Source: Hydra vulgaris (taxonomy: Eukaryota > Cnidaria > Hydrozoa > Anthoathecata > Hydridae). Taken from it: a stretch of 64,000 nt of DNA. Both the position numbers and the translations under genes were made by a program. Shown one piece after another: positions 10,251 through 20,887 of this stretch. The DNA is taken from NCBI RefSeq assembly GCF_038396675.1, contig NC_088927.1, forward strand, positions 42,662,501 through 42,726,500. Reading direction: 5' to 3'. Under the pieces are notes generated by a model. It had not been told where the DNA came from. It worked only from the letters and a program-made list of their open reading frames with translations, and did not search any database. The first letter of the stretch is position 1. Each line of letters opens with the position of its first letter.

Positions 10251-11435
10251 GGGGAGAGTGTGTATAAATGAGCCAGGTTTTGAAGGAGCGAATACCATTA
10301 TTTCTATCTTACTGGCATCCAATCCAAATTGTATTTAACTCATTGTGTGGCAACACTGGATACCTGTAATCCACAAAAAATGTACAGTTCTACTAAAATA
10401 AATAGCGTCGTAAAGGAGCACTAAAGATTTTAAAAATGAAAAGTAATTTTTTGGTGGTTAACTTATTTATTTTTAAGATTAAATGTAATGTTTTATTTGA
10501 TAAAAGAAAAATGCTGCATTCTTATATATATACTTGCCCTTCATTTACACAAAAAATATTAGATTAAAGCTTTTGTCAAAATTGCTTATTTTAAGGTTAT
10601 GTATTTAACCAAACAATTTTTTGAAAGAGCCGACTGTTTATGCTATGAATAAGCCGACATTTTTATTTGCCTTTTTTTATACTAAATAATCGTTTTGCGC
10701 TTTAACGACTTAATCTATTTTTCCTAATGCTTCATTGAGCTTATTCAATCGAAATTAGTTGTTTTAATGACTTTTCTGGAAGTTGTAAAACATAGCTCCG
10801 TTTGAATTTAAAATAATAATTAATTAAATTTTTAAAAGTCAAAGTTCTGAATAAGTAATATCTTTTTTTTAAAGTTTAAGTAATTTTTAAAAACTTTTTT
10901 TGTATTGTTTGATTCATTTTATTATATTCTATTGTGTATTTATTATAATATTACGTATTTTTATTATTATGTTATTTCATAATTCTCATTCTCATTTAAT
11001 TTTTTGATTTTGAACAATTTGTAAAACTATTATTAAAGCTGTTTTATCATTTGTTCTATCATTGGTTATCATAGAGTTATTAAACTTTAAGTACAATCTG
11101 ATTTTTAGAAGTCTATTTAGCAGTTTAATATTTTTAAAAGACTTAATAGTGTTCAAAAAATAGGTACGGCTGATAGTCGTTCGAAAAAAATTACGGCTTT
11201 TTCATGGCACAGAGGTGGCTCTTTCATTGACACAATGTTATGAAAGAGCTGTTTTCTTTCTTTTTTTAAAACAGGTGTATGATAGATTACTAGCATTGTT
11301 ATCCGATTTATTTTAGTTTTAAAATATTACCCAATAATGTAATTATTGAATTAAAAAAAAGAAAAAAAAAAAGTTATTACAATTGAGTTTTTTTCACGCC
11401 ATTTTAAAACTGGCTCTTTCATTCACACTCTCCCC
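10251..11435. mobile_element. Non-autonomous TA-flanked DNA element, GGGGAGAG ends
   Basis: The left end is TA|GGGGAGAGTGTGTATAAATG...AGCCAG. The right end reads CTGGCTCTTTCATTCACACT followed by CTCCCC|TA. The inverted ends match for about 28 bp with a small indel, and TA occurs on both sides as expected for pogo/Tc1-type insertion. AAAGAGCC-type motifs recur inside (near 10625 and 11215). No transposase is encoded. The first seven bases equal those of the pogo element at 30702. Confidence 0.75.
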
Positions 11436-11639
11436 TATCAAAAAAACCCCAGAAATAAAAAAAAATAAAAAGACGTCGAGTTATTAAATTCTTTTGTTTG
11501 TTTATTTAAAATGTTGATTTGATAAAAATAAGTATTTACTTTGAAATGTGAGCAATTTTCTAAGATAAGTGGAATTAACCTAAGGTTTTGTCTGAGATAA
11601 ATGTTGTTTAAGAGCGTAATAATAAAACTGCATTGTCTA

Positions 11640-13890
11640 AAATGAAAATGGACGCAATTTATTAAATAAAAGCCATATAAAACTGTAAAAAACTTTAAAA
11701 AAAAGTAACGCTAAACAGTTGTATAGGTGACTCATCTTTTTTAACTTTGATTGGTCTTCTATGCGAAACCACAAAACTTCCATCAAAAGATAATTTGTAT
11801 TGAATCGTTTCTGTGGGTACGTACTGGAAACAGCGAACATCAACAACACATGGGTCACCCTTCTTTCTTCCTGGACGAACTGAGTCGCAGTGGCTTATAT
11901 TAGAGAAATCCTTGAAAAAGTCATATTTCAAGTATGCAGCCTCATAAGGGAAGGAAGTTAGCTGGGCCTCCTTGGTATATTTTACATACTCAAATGGTAG
12001 GTACACATCCTTTCTCTTGATTTGTTTTTCAATCCTCGCATGTTCTGAATCTCCCTCCATTTGCGTATGCCCTTTCACTAGATATTTCTGAGTTATATTG
12101 ATATTATTTTGGACGGTAAAGTAAAGAATGGCATTTGATAAAAATTGGTTACGATTTTGATTTCTGCAACCATCTGCCTAAACTACAATTGGGCGGCAAG
12201 GAGGTAGACAATGTTCCTTCAAATAATCAACCAAACAGGAGGCAAATGTGTTGGCCGATAAATCCCCCTCTACTTTTGAAAACCAGTAGCAATTGCAATG
12301 TCTATTAGCTAAGTTATAAACAGTGTAATTATGTGAACATAAATTCGTCTTATAATACATGGCACTTGCCTTTGTCATGGGGGTTAACTTAACAGATTCC
12401 ATGTCTGCCGTCAAGCAATATATTTCTCCATCACCTTCCGTTCTTTTTCAGCTGGAGCCCTATTATTCTCAGTAATATGCTAATCGTAGTCTTCCTTTGA
12501 AATATTGCCTGCTTTGAATGCGTAACAAGTATCACACTGATCTTTTTTGCGAACAAAGAGGGATAAATTCTTTTTTTCAAAAACTTGCATTAATATAGTA
12601 AAGGATCCATACGGTTTTAATGTGAGAAATGCAAAAGTCGTAGTATGATCTGTACAAATCAATTTTTGTATGCCATAATGGTTCTTAATACATTTTCGAT
12701 GTGAATGCTCTGCAACACTGAGATGGGAGTTTTGGTAAACTTTCAAACCATTCAGGAATGATCTTTTTCTTTTGTGGTATTTTTTCCTCTCTACATCCAT
12801 ATTGTTCAATGACATCTTTTGGTAAAACAGCTCCATCTTCTTGTTCTGAATGCCGTGCTTCCTCGTCGTCTCACTTCCTCGTCGTCTCTCTTCCTCGTTG
12901 TCTCTCTTCCTCGTCATCTCTCTTCCTCGTCGTCTTTCTTCCTCGTCGTCTCTCTTCCTCGTCTGGAGACACGTCTCTCTATCGTCGTCTGGAGACACAA
13001 CTATACTTGATGCACAATTTTGAACCAATTATTCTTTTATACCAAGGGTATTCAAGAACATCTGATACAAACAGGTTTCAAATCACCAGTAGTAGGACTG
13101 AAGTTTTATTTGAATAAACCAGACTTCCTGCTCATTTTGTCTTTAACAGTTTTCTGTTGTACATCAATTTTCTCCACATGGTTGCGGATGTAAAATTGTT
13201 TTTCTTTCCGAGATAGTTGCCAAAAAAATTTGAATAAATCATGTCTCATCTCTTCTGATATTTCAGTACATTTTCGTTTTTTATTTGCTTTACAAATTTT
13301 GGAATTACACGCAGGTCCCATTTTTCTTTCTTTACCATCAATCTTAACTTTTTTATAGCCTAAGTACTTTTTTCCTGTAATTCTTTGTTTCTTGTGAAAG
13401 TTAACATCCCAAGAAGAGCCATCAGGCCGCTCGTTTCTTTTTCTCTTACCATTATTGCCTTCATCATTAAGTAACTCAATAGAACACAAATCATCTTGAT
13501 GTTTTCTTGCAAGTTCTTGGCAAATTAAATTGTCTGCATTAGGATTATTTTCGATATTTTGAGCATAGTTTTGTAAGTAATCATGAGGTTTTCTTGCAAG
13601 GTCGTTAATTAAATGGTCTGCATTGAAATTGTTTTCGATATTTCGAGCATCGTTTTTATTTTGGCTAATATTTGAGTCATTTTAAAAGCTAATTTGCATA
13701 ATCTTATCATCTGACAACACAAAATCTGGGTCATTAGGGTCATCAGGTTCTTCATCATTGCTTTTGTAATCAATACTATTGTCAATGAGAGCAATCAATA
13801 ATAGGTATCGGTTGATCTCCTTCTCGTAAAACAGCCTGATTGTTTGTCCCGAGCAGATTCAAATCCGTTTCGTTGACAGAGAGGATGACT
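11640..13890 (-). pseudogene. Transposase-like gene of an unassigned family, decayed
   Basis: Read on the minus strand, order from the N-terminal side: an acidic segment (DEEPDDPNDPDFVLSDD); two copies of an ARKxxDxLxN-type repeat (13500-13640); RPDGSSWDVNFHKKQR, KKYLGYKKVK, MGPACNSKICKANKKRKC and FKFFWQLSRKEKQFYI; then TCLYQMFLNTLGIKE; an inserted 16-aa repeat; CDTCYAFKAG; ASAMYYKTNLCSHNYT; LPPCRPIVV; and KGHTQMEGDSEHARIEKQI with PYEAAYLKYDFFKDF. I recall this block order from a widespread cnidarian and arthropod transposon-associated family, probably with an RNase-H-like core, but cannot name its superfamily. Stops and frameshifts separate the blocks (near 13683, 13105, 13030, 12480, 12178, 12080), so it is dead. 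Confidence 0.6.
12858..12963. repeat. 16-bp minisatellite inside the transposase-like gene
   Basis: About 6.6 copies of CTTCCTCGTCGTCTCT. Sixteen is not a multiple of three, but three units (48 bp) give a 16-residue period. On the minus strand it reads KRDDEEERRRGREMTR and then KRDNEEERRRGSETTR. The plus strand is also open, giving serine/leucine-rich frames that are not genes. Confidence 0.9.
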
Positions 13891-13952
13891 TTGATGATAA
13901 ACTCTCTCTATATATATATGACATGCTTTATTTAAAACCTAATAAAATAGTT

Positions 13953-14161
13953 CGAACCTTAATCCGATTGAAAATTTGTGAAAATACATCAAAGATAATC
14001 TTGATAGAACCAAATGTACATCTACAGAATCCTTGAATGATGAAATCAGAGAAGTTTGGTGTCTAGAAGCTAATAAAGATCAGAGTTTAAAGTTGGTTGA
14101 AAGTATGTCTAGAAGACTTCATCTGGTGATTAAAAACAAAGGATATCCATGTAAATATTGA
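13953..14161 (+). pseudogene. Tc1/mariner transposase, C-terminal fragment
   Basis: The frame reads NLNPIENL, then a TGA where Trp is expected, then KYIKDNLDRTKC, SLNDEIREVW, LKLVESMSRRLHLVIKNKGY and PCKY, ending at TGA 14159-14161. The NPIENLW and SMxRRxxxVIxxKGxPxxY patterns are typical of Tc1-like transposases. The third catalytic acid normally lies just before NPIENLW; the residues upstream do not continue the family, so only the last 70 residues survive. Confidence 0.85.
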
Positions 14162-14261
14162 TATAAAGATTTACATTGCTTTCTCATTATAAGCAACTTT
14201 CTAACATATTTAATTTTTTTAAAAAAATAGTTCGGATTCATATTTTCTACTGCGTTTCAGG

Positions 14262-14612
14262 TTTCAGTTCAGGTTCAGGTGAATTGCCGGAATGTTTGTC
14301 TGTCACTTTTTGAAGAAAACGAGTTCAGGTAAAACCTGAACTTCGAAGTTCAGGTTTTACCTGAACTCGTTCCGGTAAATTATTCGTTCCAGTAAATTAT
14401 TCGAACTTCAGGTAAAGCCTGAAGTTCGAATAATTTACCGGAACTTTTTTCTGAATTATAATTCAGGTTACCTATCGTGGTTGTTTAGGTTTATTTAATG
14501 AACAGTTCAGGTTCAGGTGATTTGCCTGAATATTCGTCTGGCACTTTTTGAAGGAAACTAGATCAGGCGAAACGCCTGAAAGTTCGTGTAGTTTACCGGA
14601 ACTTTTTTAAGA
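14262..14612. mobile_element. Fold-back cluster built on TTCAGGT/ACCTGAA
   Basis: A perfect 54-bp palindrome lies at 14318-14371 (centre TTCGAA; arms contain ACGAGTTCAGGTAAAACCTG). A second hairpin at 14392-14438 has 21-bp arms (GTAAATTATTCGAACTTCAG) and a 5-nt loop. Both are preceded by TCAGGTTCAGGTGAATTGCC at about 14272. A diverged second unit begins near 14508 with TCAGGTTCAGGTGATTTGCC and carries CACTTTTTGAAGGAAACTAG. Two tandem units of one fold-back element is the simplest reading. There is no coding frame. Confidence 0.7.
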
Positions 14613-14800
14613 GTGCAGGTATTCATCTTTGTAATAATCAAGAGGTTTAATAACTAAATATTCATTTTTTTGTTTTAGATGCATGTTAGCTTAATTTAGT
14701 TATACTTGCTAAAGAAAATTGGTGGAACAGAGCTGGTAACAACCACTGCATATGTTATGTCGCGACATTACTAACTTTTTAATGTCAAAAATAAATGTGG

Positions 14801-14844
14801 ATGGTACAGAAAATTTCGGAAACTTCCGAAATTTCCTGTACCAT
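14801..14844. repeat. 21-bp-stem hairpin with 2-nt loop
   Basis: ATGGTACAGAAAATTTCGGA plus A, loop AC, then TTCCGAAATTTCCTGTACCA plus T. There is one mismatch in 21 pairs. Confidence 0.8.
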
Positions 14845-15192
14845 TCATAGGGCTTGGTATATAATATAATAAGATCAAATCTTTTATAACTATATCTTTT
14901 TTATAAATTTCATCACTTTTATAATATATCTTATTTATAAATTTGATGACCTATATAGCACTTATTACTTATATAAAGTTAAAAAGTTATAACTTAATTT
15001 AAATTACATAAGTTTTAAAACTTAAATAAACTGAAATTACTTTAACAAAATCAAAGAAACTATAAAACAAGATCTAAAAGTTTAATAAACGTTTACTTAG
15101 ACTGAATCTAAAATAATAATAATAATCCATTTGTTTAACCATAAAAATTTGAAAATTTACAATAATATTTATAAACTCACATAAATAAGATT

Positions 15193-15237
15193 AGGTGTCA
15201 CTCATATAGTTAAAAACTAGTCAATGGAGTGACACCT
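15193..15237. repeat. 11-bp inverted repeat AGGTGTCACTC
   Basis: AGGTGTCACTC and GAGTGACACCT are separated by 23 bp. They could be the ends of a heavily deleted transposon. The surrounding region, 14850-15760, is AT-rich with (AAT)n at 15396-15427 and no gene. Confidence 0.6.
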
Positions 15238-16037
15238 GAATAAAAAACAAAAAAAACAAATAAAACACAGAAAGAATTATAAATAAGAAAAAAAGAAAAA
15301 GAAAAAGAAAAATTTTTTTATGAAAAAAAAAGAAAAGAAAGGAAAATAAAGCACTAATAAACAAAGATGATATTAATAATTGCAATAATAATATAATAAA
15401 AATAATAATAATAATAATAATAATAATGTGAATAAAAAAACAAATATTAACTATATCATGATAACTTTACTAAAAATTATAACTAATGGTAAAAATGATT
15501 ATAGTCAAGTTAATAACTACGACAGAAATTAATAAATTAAACATATCAATTGCAAAAATTAGGACAATAACCATAAAAACTATTACTACAATTGAATCAC
15601 TATCACTATCATTATAAATTATATTAATAAGATTTAAAAAACAAAGATAAATTAATGATAATAAGAATATTAGTAGAGTTAAAAAAGACAGTATAAAATA
15701 AAAGTAATACTAGTTTTATGAATACAGTAATATAAAAAAAGCAATAATAATAAAAGATAAAATTAATATTCATTAAATATATACTCAAATATAAATTTCA
15801 TAATTTGGTTTCGATTGAGAAGAAGAATGTTAGTAATAAAAGGGTATTTAGTTAAAATCTTTTTTTTTTTATAAATGGTATTATTTGGTTCAGTGAGAAA
15901 TACATTGATTTTTAATAGAGAGCTTGCCATATTTGATAGTGCTGAAAAAGGAAGTGTGCTAGTTAAAATTTTCAGTATTTCGAGTGTAATATTTGTGTAT
16001 GTCACTTGTTTTAATAAAAAAATTATTTAACGAATTT

Positions 16038-17100
16038 TTAAAGAATTATTGAAAAAAATTGCTTATTTTGAAGAAAATCAATCACAAGAAGACAATTATA
16101 AAGCTTTACAAAATCTTGAAATTTTAGAATTTTTAATTCAGAAAACCTATTTTCGATATTAGAACGTAAGGGAGAAAATGTCATAATTCTTAAGAAAGTG
16201 CGTTGTAAGCTATTTATACGATGTAATAGAAAACTACCTTTTTGACCCCAAACAGTGCAACAATAACTTAGATGTGAGAAGAACAAGGAATAGTAAATTG
16301 ATATTAAAACATGTTGGGAAACATAGTGTCGTATTAATGACAGCATACTATTGGCACGTGAGCGCTTTTTATTTAATTGAATTAGTTGATAGTACCATAA
16401 TAGGTTTTTGTCAAGAAATATCCCGAGGTATTTTATATATTTAGATGGGAAAAGTCTTTTACCATTAATTCTAATTTTCACATTATTACTATCAATCTTT
16501 TTTTTTTGGAGGGTGAAAAATAATAAATTCAGTTTTATTGATATTTAGGAAAAGACGGTTACTATTTAACCAATGACACAAATGGTGGAGATCTAAATTA
16601 ACTTTTTTACAAAGCTGCGCGAGTGATTTATTTATGCATAGAAGATTAGTGTCGTCAGCGAAATGATGAACAATCGAATTATTTATAGAGTGAGGTAGAT
16701 CGTTAATATATATTAAAAAAAGTAAAGGTCCTAGAACAGAACCCTGTGGTACACCATACTTAATAACTTTACATGTCGAGTGAAATCCATTAATCGAGAC
16801 AAACTGAGTGCGATTGTTAACATAGGAAGAAAACCAATCTTTAGCGATACCCCGTATACCATAGTGATACAATTTTTCAGTTAAAATCTTATGGTCAACT
16901 GTATCAAATGCTTTTTGGAGATCAATAAAGACGCCACAGGCAAAAGAACCACTATCAATCGCACCACGAATCATTTCAGTAATGCTAATAAGTGCATGGG
17001 AAGTAGAGTATTTTAAACGAAATCCAAACTGACGGCCGTAGAGACACTTAGAATTATTAAGAAAGTGGTAGATACGAGAATACATTAATTTTTCAAGAAT
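16038..17100 (-). pseudogene. LINE reverse transcriptase and C-terminal domain
   Basis: The RT blocks appear in order. LYGRQFGFRLKYSTSHALI is followed by FIDLQKAFDTVDHKIL (first catalytic Asp), VPQGSVLGPLLFLIYINDLP and HHFADDTNLLC (FADD, the other two Asp). Next come LNSNRLFLNINKTEFIIF and, in the next frame, IKYLGIFLDKNLLW. The C-terminal domain has YSLFFSHLSYCCTVWGQ and INSLQRTFLRIMT. These are CR1/Jockey-group patterns. A stop and frame change near 16485 separates RT from the C-terminal part. Confidence 0.85.
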
Positions 17101-17997
17101 TTTGCTGATATTTGATAATAATGATATTGGTCTATAGTTATTGCAGTCAAGTTTTGAGTCCTTCTTATGGATTGGTTTAACAGATGCAGTTTTTAAAATT
17201 TTAGGGAATATACCAGTAGTGAATGAGAGATTAAATAGTTTAGCAAGTACTGAGGAAATATCATTAGCAAGAAGTTTTAGAATAAAGGTTGGAATGCTGT
17301 TCGGACCAGAAGCCTTGCCATCATTTAGAGAAAGAATAACTGATATTATTTCATTTTTTTTCAGTAGGTTTAATGAAAAGTGAGTCAGGGTTTGATGTTT
17401 TTAAATATTTATGGAAGTCAGTATGAGATGAATGAATATTTTTTTTGCAGTTCTTCAGGGATTGAAATAAAAAAGGAGTTGAAAAGTTCCGAGATTTTAA
17501 CTGGATCATTGATAATGGTGTTGTTTGAAGGTATACAAGATGTATATGAGATATCATTCGAACCTATATTTAAAAGAGTTCTAATACCCTTCCACGTTGC
17601 TCTCAAACTATTGCTATTGGTAGTAAAGTAGTGAGAAAAATGGTTTTTTTTGCTTCTTCGAATAAGTGTTACAAGTAAATTTCTATAGGTTTTGTAAGTT
17701 TTTTCAAGAATTAGTTTGTCATGAAGATTTTTTGTTTTAAGGAACTTCTTAAATATATTGTTTCGCTTTTTTTATCGAGGTTAAAATTGCTGGAGTAATC
17801 CATGGTTTAAGACTTCGAGTTAAGCCACGGTTACTTAGTTTTTTTAACGGTGCGTGTTTGTCAAGATGAGAGTTAAAGGTAGTGAAGAAATCTTCATATG
17901 ATTTATTTGTATTACTATTTGAAACTTTGATTACTTTATCCCAGTTGATTTCCAAGTAATCATTCCTGTATTCTTCACTATTTAATTTTTTGAAGTT

Positions 17998-18369
17998 TCA
18001 AAGAATAATATTGCTTTTTCGAGAATTAATAATTCTTTTTTTAAATGATGAATAAATTAGAAACTGTGGCAAATGATCCGATATTCTAATAATTAGATTG
18101 CCGAAAAAAATATCTTTAGAAGTTGAATTAAAAAATATATTATCAATTAAAGTACTTGAGTGACTGGTAATTCTTGTTGGTAAAGATATAAAAGGAAAAA
18201 AGTTATTTGAAGCAATGGTGTTCAAATACTCCGAGATTGAATTATCTGAGCTAGCTTTTATAAGATCGATATTAAAATCACCTATTATAAAGATAGTTTC
18301 ATTTTTTTCAACAGCAAGGTTTTCAAATAGAATAGCTAGATATGAAACAATAAGTTCATAAATATCCAA
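17998..18369 (-). pseudogene. LINE endonuclease (exonuclease-endonuclease-phosphatase fold), C-terminal half
   Basis: IFIIGDFNIDLI holds the GDFN metal-binding and catalytic block. STLIDNIFFNS is the later D-N block and ISDHLPQFL is the final SDH block with the catalytic Asp-His. The N-terminal third with the Asn and Glu blocks is absent, so the domain cannot nick DNA. It sits between the PHD finger and the RT as in CR1-like elements. Confidence 0.8.
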
Positions 18370-18422
18370 AGACGAAGACGAAGTTCATTATCCGATATAG
18401 AACTAAAAGGAAAAATACTGTT

Positions 18423-18692
18423 TCAACATGTAATACAAAGCCAATAATTCATGGAAGAGTTTTTTAATAAACTAAAATCATTATTATTTAAAAAACTACA
18501 TTTCTTGTGGATTGAACATAGGCAGTGATTGCATTGAAGTGAATGATGATTAGCACGAATAATTTTATCACAAGTTTTGCAGAGTTTAGACATAATAAGT
18601 AGAAATTTGTTTAAAATAAAGATATTGATATTAGTAAGATTAATACAACAGAAACAATATAGCAATAGTAGTAGTATACGATAATATAACAA
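18423..18692 (-). pseudogene. PHD-like zinc finger of the CR1-like LINE
   Basis: After a hydrophobic leader the protein reads CKTCDKI, NHHSLQCNHCLCSIHKKC, then WLCITC. The spacing C-x2-C ... C-x2-C-x3-IH-x2-C ... W-x-C-x2-C is that of a Cys4-His-Cys3 PHD-type finger. PHD and esterase domains are known in CR1-like LINEs, where they may act in nucleic-acid or protein binding. The frame stops right after the last cysteine pair, where the endonuclease would be expected to follow. Confidence 0.7.
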
Positions 18693-18940
18693 TGATGAAG
18701 TTTATGATAAAAATATTAACAATATAATAATAATAACGGATAATAATAACAATAATAATAATAACAACGATCACAAAAATAGCAATAATAATAAAAATAG
18801 TGACAGTAATAACAAAAGTAGTAGTAGTAATGTATGATAAAAATATAAATACTATAATTATGACTAACGCTTAATAATAAAATATACAATTATATAGCTA
18901 ATAATAATGTAACAATAATATAATATGATAGATATGTAAA
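18640..18940. repeat. (AAT/AAC)n low-complexity tract
   Basis: Imperfect trinucleotide repeats (AATAATAAC, AGTAGTAGT) upstream of the LINE remnant. No gene between 18700 and 19430. Confidence 0.8.
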
Positions 18941-19439
18941 AAATAAAATAAATTGAATGAGCTAAAAAAATAAGAAAAAATAAAAAGTTATTACAATTTC
19001 AAATATAACCGTAAATTTTTAAACTTCTTTAATCATTATTCATCTAACTTGACTCGCTAATGGATGGCAAATAATTAAAAGTTCTTTCTCTAAATTCGAA
19101 TTTCGTTGTTGTTTTTTCTTTTTTTCTTTTTTATCTGTAAGCAGGTATGATCCACCGCTTTCAATATAAACACTTTATTTAACTGGTTACTTATTAATTG
19201 AATAATTTATAACTTGAGTAATTTTTTAAACAAACGATTAACTTTTTGACTTTTATATATAATTTGCAAATGTTTTTATCTTCTTAATAAGTTTTATACT
19301 TTTTATACAAATAATTTCTTTCTACTTTTCTTTTCTTTTTTTTTTCTTCCTATCAACCGTTACATAGACACATCTGCCATTTGCGAACACCTTGCAGTGA
19401 TGAAATTTTTAGATGTGATTAAATTATTATTGCAATAAA

Positions 19440-19676
19440 CGCTTTATATTCGTTAATTAGACTAGACTTAAACGTAAATTAGACAAAATATAAACGCTTT
19501 ATATACGTATAATAATCCTGTAACAGACGTCTAAAATACGTGTGAATATAGACTTTTTATGGACGTTTGTTCTGAACGTTAATCTGGATTTCATTCTAAA
19601 CGGATATTCGATCAAATCTGAACGTTTTGTCCAAACGTTGATTTGACGTTTAATAGACGTTGGTGTGTTTACTGGG
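19440..19676. repeat. ACGTT-rich repeat ending TTTACTGGG
   Basis: AACGTT and AGACGT motifs recur (AAACGTTGATTTGACG, TAATAGACGTTGG) and the block ends GTGTGTTTACTGGG. In style it resembles the repeat at 1640-1885. A partner end is not clear. Confidence 0.45.
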
Positions 19677-19819
19677 ATCAAACCTGAGTACGAAGATGTG
19701 TTTGCAAGAACAGACCGAACGGAGGCAGAAAAACACGAATTCAACAAACTGAATTGCAAAAAGAAAGAGTGAAATGATGAACTCACAAAATTAAAGCTGC
19801 TCGACTCGCCGACCACAAG

Positions 19820-20300
19820 TTTTGCATGTTACTTTTAAACGATCTGTTGCCTTATGCTTTGGCTAGCACAAGGTAGACTGTTCTTTAAAAACAAAAGAGG
19901 GTATTTTGTGTTCTGCTGACACGACTGCCTTTTTGCTATTTGCCACTTCTAATTTAAATTTTTTTGTTGATTTTAGGGGATGTTAAACTCCTGTTAAATA
20001 GGGACAGACAAGATCCGTTTTTGCCTATGATTTCAATTGTTGTTTTGTAGTACTGGGACGTTTTGTTGTCCCAGGGTTTTGGAAAATTGTTTTGTTTTTG
20101 AAAATTCCAGCTTTGGTTTTGCTTTGTAAATTTTATAAGTGAACTTGCCAACCAATGAGATTTTTGACGGATAAAAAAAGTGTTTTTCTCCTGACCGGAT
20201 TGAAATTGGTATTTTGCCAAATTTGTCAAAAATAGTACTATACAGACTTTTTATTGCCCATATAGGAATTGGCAACACCTTTGCCAGAAACCATTTGACT
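19820..20300 (-). pseudogene. Tx1/L1-like LINE C-terminal fragment
   Basis: Minus-strand peptides LPIPIWAIKSLYSTIFDKFG and SHWLASSLIKFTKQNQSW parallel the copy at 24690-26480 (LPTPNWVIERLHRAIFENLW, RYWVASSLVKFTKLNESW) in the same order. The nucleotide sequences also align around ACGATCTGTTGCCTTATGCT. It is a short truncated copy of the same family, broken by frameshifts. Confidence 0.7.
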
Positions 20301-20880
20301 TTGACATTGTTCGTGTATTTATCAACATAGTCACTCTCTTAAGTAACAAAGTACGTAGTTCTAGAAACTGTATTGCATTTTATTACGTCATCTGGCTAAT
20401 TGCCTTACTGACGCCCTCATATTTTTACAAGGTAACGTAAAAAATAAAACGAAAAACGCAAATAAAAAACGGTTTACAAAAATCTCCTTTATGGACTTAA
20501 ACAAAAAAAACTTCCTTATATATAAAAAGAAAATAAGAAAGAAAAGAAAAACAAAAATTAAATTTATATCGGAGCTATTTTAGTTAGTTCCGTGTGTTAG
20601 CGATTAGATTAAAAAATTATTTTGTCATTAATTAGTTTTTAATTTCATGGCTCATTAAAAATTTAAAAAAGGTTTTGTTTTCTTTATAAAAAATAAAGAA
20701 GACCTATTTTACAAGGAAATCTTTCTGACTTATATCTAATAAATAAAAATATATTAGTTATAGAAATCACTAAGAGAAAAAACAAATTCAAAAAACAAAA
20801 ATAGATATTAAAAAAGAAAAAAAAAAATTATTCAAAATAGTTATGTATATCAGCGACTAGATTTAAAACTCCTTTTTTAA
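20300..20880. other. No gene recognised
   Basis: AT-rich sequence between LINE pieces, without recognisable coding content. Confidence 0.5.
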
Positions 20881-20887
20881 AAATATT

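Larger units (their letters stand above)
15763..18692 (-). mobile_element. CR1-like LINE, 5'-deleted and decayed
   Basis: Minus-strand pieces appear in LINE order: PHD-type finger (18423-18692), part of an apurinic-type endonuclease (17998-18369), linker (17100-17960), reverse transcriptase (16492-17085 and upstream) and a C-terminal domain (16038-16481, tail to 15763). The front of the endonuclease, which should carry the first Asn and Glu motifs, is missing between 18370 and 18422. Frameshifts or stops separate all the pieces. (ATT)n-type simple repeats lie beyond both ends (15396-15427 and 18640-18935), the lower one where a CR1-type 3' tail would be. It is less intact than the copy at 48212-52680. 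Confidence 0.85.

Noticed and set aside
12758-13117. Plus-strand frames rich in S, L and R
   Set aside because: They are the opposite strand of the 16-bp minisatellite and of the minus-strand transposase-like gene.
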